From NCBI GenBank assembly GCA_012274445.1, contig JAAROD010000029.1, positions 1 through 64,000 on the forward strand: a DNA stretch of 64,000 nt, read 5' to 3'. Positions 57,699 through 64,000 of this stretch are shown one piece after another. The notes beneath the pieces were generated by a model, which had not been told where the DNA came from, did not search any database, and saw only the letters and a program-made list of their open reading frames with translations. Origin of the DNA: Sclerotiophoma versabilis. Its lineage: Eukaryota; Ascomycota; Dothideomycetes; Pleosporales; Didymellaceae. The position numbers were made by a program, and so were the translations under genes. How positions within the stretch are numbered: position 1 is the first letter of the stretch; each line of letters opens with the position of its first letter.

Positions 57699-57719
57699 TT
57701 TTTTTTTTTTTTTTTTTTT
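57699..57719 (+). repeat. T21 homopolymer
   Basis: Twenty-one consecutive T about 115 bp after the stop codon of the membrane-protein gene. Confidence 0.85.
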
Positions 57720-58011
57720 AATATCGCTATAGTAGCAGCTTCTACAACATTATAAGTTGCTAAGTATTGTAGTGTATTTTGAAAAATACACTAAACGATC
57801 AATGTATGTTATGTGCTTACATGCTATAAGAATGTAAAAATAAGGTGTAATGAGTACTTTGGTACGTTATTTGTGTTTTATCTATTGTTGTATTACTTTT
57901 GTTTCATACTTTCTTCTTAACTGTAGTTTTTCTCCTCTTCTAAGTTCTGTTCTTACAATTCCAAACTCATCCAACGCTTTCGTCACCTAAGGCAGTTCCT
58001 TTGCTTCATTC

Positions 58012-58490
58012 TCATTCCAAGCAGTATTCTGGATCAAATGTTTTGGTAATGTGAGCAGTCCAAACAACCTCACGTTCCCTGCTTTCGACCGGCTCCACGA
58101 ACACAATGGTCATATTGTTATTTGACCTAGTGAAACCACCACAGATGACATAGTTTTCACCCCAGAGAGTGGTGATACTGTCCAGACGACCAATTCGGAA
58201 GGTATGATCTTGCGAACAGTGGAACTCAAGAACTACAAAAGCTGAGATAACATCCCAGAGGGCACAGCGTCCATGTCAACGATAAATATTGGTACCGAGA
58301 GCTTGGCGATATCAGAAAATCTTGTAGTAGCCCCAGGTGACAAGATGGCATGTTTTGCGGCCGGCAATGAGCAGCGGGACTAGGAGATTAGCCCATAGGA
58401 ATAATCTACAATTACTTACGTACGTGAATATGAACAGTATATTCGTGGAATGGGTGCGGCCATGAATGCGACTAGTGATTTCAATCCATG
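58012..58490 (-). pseudogene. 3' part of an unidentified gene, with one frameshift
   Basis: From a TGA at 58,012 a reverse frame of 76 codons extends to 58,242 ('VVLEFHCSQDHTFRIGRL', 'WGENYVICGGFTRSNNNM', 'TIVFVEPVESREREVVW'). Shifting by one base, coding continues as 58,242-58,379 ('SDIAKLSVPIFIVDMDAVPS'), then a possible 40-nt intron (58,380-58,419, GTAAGT...CCTAG), then 'WIEITSRIHGRTHSTNIL' back to about 58,490 where a TAA stops the frame. No start is visible. The YVICGGF segment faintly recalls YIISGGF in the C-terminus of the HET relic (49.8 kb). Family unknown; probably decayed. Confidence 0.5.
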
Positions 58491-59630
58491 CAGTCAGTAA
58501 TAGGACGCATTAACAACTACTAGAGATCCGGTCTTGCAATTCAACTTTTGGCGCTTGTTCCAGCTGGCGTTGATTGGAAAGGATTAGTTGATATCTTCTT
58601 GATGCGCTCTCATCCGTTCTCAACCTGCAATCCGAAGTGTATAGCGTTGGCTACTATCGCAAATATTCTGAACCACACTGAGCTCGCTTGCTAATGTGAT
58701 AAGAAGATCTACCTATCTGCCTGTACATCGCTCGGTATTTGAACCCGGTGGCACATTGGCGAGTTCGACCTGACCTCCTGCTCAAGTTCACCCAGCTTTA
58801 CTGGTACCTTTGCATAAGCTCTTCGGATAATTGACAACTAGCTGATCTACGCTACCTGAGATGCGTTGACCACCCATCTACACTAAGGCGCTACTCTTGC
58901 TATTCAGTCTAAAAACCAAAGCCACGCGCTAGTTACGAACAGCACACCTAGCTAGAGCACATACTTGATGCTATACCTGCGCAACAACAGTCTGCGAGTT
59001 CTGATTTGCAATTTGCCTTTTTCCATCACTCAGCTCCTCATGGCTGAAGTATTAGCTGCTTCCAGTGGCCTCAATTCGAGCTCTTTATGCACCTACTGCT
59101 GTTGATTTGGAATCATTCATCGCGTTTGCGTTGCAGAACGATGACTGCGTCTCTAGGTATGCTTCCGTTAAAAAGAACCCTTACAACGCAAATTCAAACT
59201 TTGAGTACTCTGTCCAACTATGCTTATCTTCACTGATGCATGCTGGCAACAGCAGCTGTGTTAGTGCAAAGAATTTGCTGCGACATTCGCCAACAACGAA
59301 GCAGTGATGTTTCAACCTGTGCCGTTCATCCATCTCTCATGGGTGATCATATGGGCAACGTGACGGTTGAGACGGTGGGTGAGGGAGGTTGAGGTCCGTG
59401 TGAGGTTTGATCTTCCTTGATGGCGATGTGCATGGACTGTGAGGGTTGCTTTAGATAAGTTGGGAGCTTTGACTAGCAGATAAGATGTGAGGGGCAGTTT
59501 GATATGCGATATTCATTTGATGCGTCAATTCATGTACAGTAAGATAAGCATACAAGTCATAGTCGACGTAGCCCCACTGACAGCGTCGGCGGTGTCTTTC
59601 GCTAAACTTCCACTGTTAACGATTCAAGGC
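58491..59630. other. Intergenic region, no supported gene
   Basis: An 80-codon frame at 59,065-59,307 has no protein-like context. Nothing else is recognised. Confidence 0.4.
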
Positions 59631-61403
59631 TTACTCATTCTCGTCGACAGCGATGACGGTCGACTTGAACTTTCTGGCAGAAACCTTGCGCTTGAAAAGA
59701 ATATCGAGTTCGCGGTATGAACGGCCCTTCATCTCAGGAAGACCGAAGTAGGCGGAGACAAGGCAGACGAAAGCGGTCCCTCCCCAGACGTACCCGCACT
59801 TGCCAGCCATATTCCATCCAGTAGGGTTGAGCATCTGCGAAGCAAGGTAGATCATTGGAATCTCAGCAACGTAGTAGGCGGCACGACCGACACCAGTAGA
59901 GAGAGGACGCAGGCGAATAGAGGATGTCTCGGCAATGATCGAGTACGAGATAGGTCCGAGGGAGCCGGCGAACACGAAGGAAATGATCACACCAAGACAA
60001 GCCTGAGCGTAGTTGGTCGAAACAGTTTGGGTGATGGTGGCGCAGACACCAAGGATGATAAGCAGGATCATGTTGACAAGAGCACCGCCCATGAAGATCG
60101 TCCGGCGACCAAAGTACGCGCTGAGAGGCCACGACAAAGCGTTGGCAACCAACTGAAGGCAGGAGTTGATGAGGTTGAGCTTGAAAGAGAATTCGGGCGA
60201 CATGCCAGCCTGCTCAAAGAAGAATGTGGCCTGGTTGGCGATCAAGTTACCGGCGAAGTTCTGAGAAGCATAGATCAAACAGGTGATCAATGTTCGCCTC
60301 AGGTCGACACCCTTGACAAGGTCTAGCAGTGTGGGGCTACCACCAAGGTGGGCTTCGATGTTCACAGTCCGCTCCATCATGGCGAGAGTCTCTTCCGCGG
60401 TTGCCTGAGTACCGCTCCTGCGAGCAAGACGCTTGATCGACCTCAGAGCCTGCTCCTTCTTGCCATGGCGAACAAGCCACCAGGGGGACTCGGGCGCAAA
60501 GAAGATAAGGACCATTAAGGGTAGAGGGAAAATCCATTGCAATGCAAGAGGTCCGCGCCACGCCCACTCGTCTTGGCGGTTGTTGAAGCCATAGGTTGCG
60601 GCAGCGACAATAATGCTTCCGATGGACCACGACATTTGTAGAGTAGCGGTACATACACCACGGAGGGCGACAGGAACAACCTCAGAGGCGTAGGCGGGAG
60701 AGTTGGCGATGAACATGCCCCAGGGAACACCTTCAAATGCTTGCCCGATGACAAGTACCTCAAGTGACTGCGCAAAGAACGAGATAAAGATCGTGGCCTG
60801 GAAGCAGTCAGTGTCGATTCTTAATAGTACGAATTCCCAGACTGCAGGCAGAAGATTTTCGGACACTTATCGCTGTCCAAAACTGCGCCTGTCTAACTCC
60901 CTGGACATTTGAAACACTCACAATCATGATGACCAACGCGAGGAGGGTGCAGTTTCGGTATCCGATACGGTTGGTGATGGGGCCAGCGAGGAAAACGCCT
61001 ACAAAGGCTCCACATTGGCCGGCCTGGAAGAGAGAACTCTGCCACTTTGTAGGGATGGCCTTGGATCCATCGGCAAGCACGACTCCATATCTTTCCTTGA
61101 AAGCAGACAGGGCAACGAAGTTACCGTTCAGAAACATGTCGAAGGATTCCATGACCTATTGGCTGTCAGCAGTGGCTATGGCTATGAAGAAGTGAAACTT
61201 ACAATCGTGAAGCAGAATATGAAAGCCCAGAAACAAGCCATAGGATGATCCTTCACAGCCTCCCAAATGCCCATCTCATTTTCGCGGGTCTCGGCTTCGT
61301 ACGAGGCGGCCAGAAGCTCCTTGTCATCGAGAGTCTCATGCTGAACGACACCCGGCTCGTTAAGCTCAGGGTCAGACTTCTTCTCGTTCATATCGGTCGA
61401 CAT
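59631..61403 (-). CDS. MFS sugar transporter, alpha-glucoside/maltose permease type (three exons)
   Basis: Exons 61,203-61,403, 60,922-61,155 and 59,631-60,797, joined by introns of 47 nt (GTAAGT...GCTGAC...AATAG) and 124 nt (GTGAGT...TTCCAG), both phase 0, give 533 residues, the usual size of fungal sugar porters. Start at 61,403 (MSTDMNEKK) gives an acidic cytoplasmic N-tail. Sugar-porter signs are FAGPITNRIGYRN-like loop 2-3 sequence (written here AGPITNRIGYRN), GVPWGMF, PVALRG, PESPWWLVR after helix 6, and YFGRR in the loop 8-9. It would move maltose-like or other oligosaccharides with protons across the plasma membrane; exact substrate is inference. No glucosidase or regulator gene lies next to it. 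Confidence 0.85.
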
Positions 61404-63790
61404 TCTTGCTGTGTATTTGATGTTGATGTGCGAGTGCGGAGCATGCGACAAGCAATAAAAAGCAGAGCCAAGCAGGCGGTGGCCATGCTTAAGTACACGC
61501 CCAAGCTCACACGACACCTATACTCCACTCTCCAGGAGCGCTACGAAGGTACCCACATCTGAAGCTCGGGGTGATAGCGTATAGCCCGCACGGGGTATCC
61601 CCACCAACCCCCGTGGGTAATGCATGCGCTGCCCTTCATTGCAGAGGATGCCGAGGTCTCAAGCGAGAGGGCCCAAGTACCAGGTACCGGCCCTTCCGGC
61701 AAGCAGACCGCTAACAACGAAGTCCTCACCAACAAACTCACAGTAAAAATGATGTGGTGACCTTCGGAACAGCGGCTTGGGGTCGGCGCAAGAGCGATTT
61801 GATCCTGTTCCGCCCATGGGGCTCCGCAATAAGCTTTTTGATGTCCGAGCTTAGCGGTGCCACAAGTCTTAGCACCGCGTTCTCATTAGTGGATAATCTC
61901 GAGTAGCCCCCGTTATGACGACTGTTACGCATTTGAATCCAGAATTAGTCAAGTTCGAGCCTCATCATTGAGCCGCAGCGCAACACCATAATCCGCTGGG
62001 CCGCACTCCGTGCGCGGAAGCACCTCCTTTTGAGTGTTAGCAGCAAGCAACGGCGCGCTCACTAACACAACTGCACTCTCACTGCTCGTATCGTCTGTGA
62101 CGGAGTGCAGCCAGGAGCAGAAGGCACTCCCGTGGTCGGTTCCCGAGGATTTCGTGCTGGAGAGAAGCTGTTGTGAGACTGAGTCTCGATGCATCCCGAA
62201 CAATTCAGCAGCATCATGTGGCTGCTTGAAAGTGTCATAGTCAATTGGAGGGCCAACAACAATCCATACAGGTGTTGCTTGGTAATGCTTCCGCTTCACA
62301 AAGAAAACGGAATTGGAGAGTTTCAGAAACAGTCAGCCGGCCATCTAACTAGACATCTGCAATGTAAACAAGGCTGCTCTGCTAAAAGCGGAAAGCCAGC
62401 CGCCATTTCTTCGTATCGACTATTCTCACTGCACAAGGGCATGCACTTTAATTAATTCTATCAACTTGAGAGTAGAATCACTGCTATTAGGACATCCCGC
62501 GGCTCTGCAGGCACTGCAAGTGCACCTTTCATCTACTTGGGTTCTCCGATCTCGCCTTCTTGTATCACTCGCACAGCCCCTCTGCCCCCCTTTTGCCGAA
62601 TTGCAGTTTCCAGTTATCCAAGCGCCAGACTTTTGTTGCGTAAAGGAGAAATGTAAGAGTAGCCACTACGGCAGATGTCAGCAGTTTCATTCAGTAGGAC
62701 TCGTCATCCTTCCGTTGCATTAGGTGACGCCCCAATACGGAAACACCTTGCTCTGTAAGGATGGATCAGGAAAAGGTGCGAGAACCAATCAATTTTGCAC
62801 CTTGTTCGGAAAATTTTGTCAAGTAATTGCAAATTCTGATGGCCGAGGTCATGCGTAACACCTCACTATGATGCCTCCCTCGTTTCCCTTTGTTGTCGAG
62901 AGAATTACCCACCTCCACTGATGCATATGCATTGCTTCATTCCACTGCAATCTGATCTGCACCTGCCGCACCTGCTTATCGAGCTCAGAGAATGCATAGC
63001 CATGGTTGCTGCGTGCAGGCTGCAATATCTTGACTAATGAAACGCTCAAGCCCCTCTATGCAAACGACGCTCCGCCCCTGTCAGACACTTGGTCGAGTTG
63101 CCTGAAAACCTTAATACTAGATGACCCGGCTGCCGTAGTCACTATGAGGGTATAATCGCAGACTATGTTCAAAAATGTAAGAGTAGCTGTCAGAATGCTA
63201 AAGAACTGTTTGATTTTCTCCCAGAAGCCCTGCAAGATGGTCTGCAGACCTATTAATACTCTGCTTCTCGCAAGACCGAACGTTCGCTCCGTTTTCTCGG
63301 CGTTGTGTCTCCCACCCCACACGACCTTTAGCTTAGCTGCTGGTATTTCAAGCCGTGATCACCAGTAGGACGCACGCACATTGCAGAATCGACATGGATT
63401 ATGTGACTCGAGAATTTCTTATTGCATTTCATCGACGCATCATATGCTTGTTAGCCACCTCTTTGCCGGACGCCTGTCAGCATCTAATACCTCAACCCGA
63501 TAGAGTGCAACAACTATAGTAGAGTGTGAGCTTCTGCAAGCTGATGCCGGATGTTTCGAGCCCATTTATTTTGCTTTTTCGGCGAAGCACTTGCTGACAT
63601 GGTGCCCTGATCACGGTAGGTAACACAGAAGGCGTATATGGACTGACTTCCTTAAACGCGCAGAGTTAAAGGGTCATACTAATCCTCATAATCTCGCTTC
63701 CGCTCCTTGTTTGACGACTTTTGCCCATGGCAGCGACACGGACAACGGACATACAGGCAGCGGCCATTGTCTGACAATGTTAAAACCACT
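61404..63790. other. Intergenic region upstream of the transporter
   Basis: Contains a CCCCAC (GTGGGG on the reverse strand) at about 61,597 that fits the CreA glucose-repression consensus SYGGRG, within about 200 bp of the transporter start; single short sites are weak evidence. Reverse frames at 61,738-61,932 and 61,949-62,299 (116 codons) look mildly protein-like but have no recognised family or partner exons, so they are not called. Confidence 0.35.
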
Positions 63791-64000
63791 ATGACCTACT
63801 CGCCCCTCAAGCCATACGGGATGAGACGCTCTCAGATGCCAACACGCCAACGCTGGAACCCCACAGACTGCCTATTCGAAATTGCTGGCGAAGGGCGCCT
63901 CGTACCTTCGGCACTGAAGGATATCACGTGCCCAGAACGTTGCATCATTCACGTAGCGGACCCTCTGCCGCCTTTCTTTGAAGCCTTTGTATCGCCTTCT
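63791..64000 (+). CDS. 5' end of a hypothetical gene running off the window
   Basis: From the ATG at 63,791 the frame is open for all 70 codons to the edge of the window. Codons look used rather than random (for example 'RWNPTDCLFEIAGEGRLVPS'), and the start is preceded by CCACT. No domain can be recognised from this much. The gene would need the next sequence to be judged; a chance frame of this length is possible. Confidence 0.4.
   Translation, partial: MTYSPLKPYGMRRSQMPTRQRWNPTDCLFEIAGEGRLVPSALKDITCPERCIIHVADPLPPFFEAFVSPS

Noticed and set aside
59863..60654. Frames of 86-105 codons inside the transporter
   Set aside because: Shadows of exon 3 of the MFS gene.
46266..61403. Secondary-metabolite cluster (P450 plus transporter)
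   Set aside because: The P450 is dead, the transporter is a sugar porter 13 kb away, and no synthase or cluster regulator is present.
1..64000. tRNA or rRNA genes
   Set aside because: Looked for GGTTCGA-type B boxes with matching A boxes and for long conserved GC-rich blocks; none was convincing.

Overview
This window is from a filamentous ascomycete fungus, probably a plant-associated Dothideomycete-like species. That is an inference from four things: very heavy repeat-induced point mutation (RIP), genes with short GT-AG introns, HET and P450 relics, and candidate secreted effectors. It has two compartments. Positions 1 to about 35,180 are an AT-rich repeat desert in which CpA and TpG are almost absent and TA, CTA and TAG abound. 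Positions about 36,650-64,000 have ordinary composition, with a few intact genes, many decayed genes and scattered transposon relics.

The desert consists of nested transposons. Recognisable parts are Ty3/gypsy polyprotein relics (about 3.7-9.9 kb and 30.8-33.0 kb), several Fot1/pogo transposons with terminal inverted repeats (1.4-3.7, 11.5-13.2, 17.3-19.2 and 25.8-27.6 kb), one structurally complete Ty1/copia element with two 288-bp LTRs (21,067-30,365), and at least eight copies of a ~500-bp LTR (called LTR-A here). Two LTR-A copies (8,452-8,950 and 22,888-23,387) carry no RIP at all. Target duplications let the insertions around the copia element be ordered: an LTR holds an LTR, which holds the copia, which holds a fresh LTR and a pogo.

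Inside the desert is one 1.7-kb island of normal composition (13,971-15,665). It carries a cysteine-rich secreted-protein gene (14,996-15,654), a layout typical of effector genes, and the tail of an unidentified reverse-strand coding relic. A Tc1/mariner element mutated at RIP-type sites (35,177-36,643) forms the border of the desert.

The gene-bearing part holds a secreted S9B dipeptidyl-peptidase-like protease (37,288-39,306), a pogo transposase relic, a fragment resembling telomere-linked helicase elements, a short gene with a HET-like tail (44,414-45,142), a MITE-like element (45,724-46,084), a cytochrome P450 pseudogene (46,266-48,001) and a long HET-domain pseudogene (49,787-52,379). It also holds a four-exon secreted cysteine-rich repeat protein (54,231-54,998), a three-exon MARVEL-like membrane protein (57,011-57,583), a decayed gene at 58.0-58.5 kb, a three-exon MFS sugar transporter (59,631-61,403) and the start of a gene running off the right edge.

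The genes do not form an obvious pathway or cluster. What they share is location: a repeat-rich, possibly subtelomeric region where RIP-type C-to-T stops have reached host genes and where small secreted proteins survive. No tRNA, rRNA or CRISPR was found. All family assignments come from reading translated motifs by eye; no database was searched.
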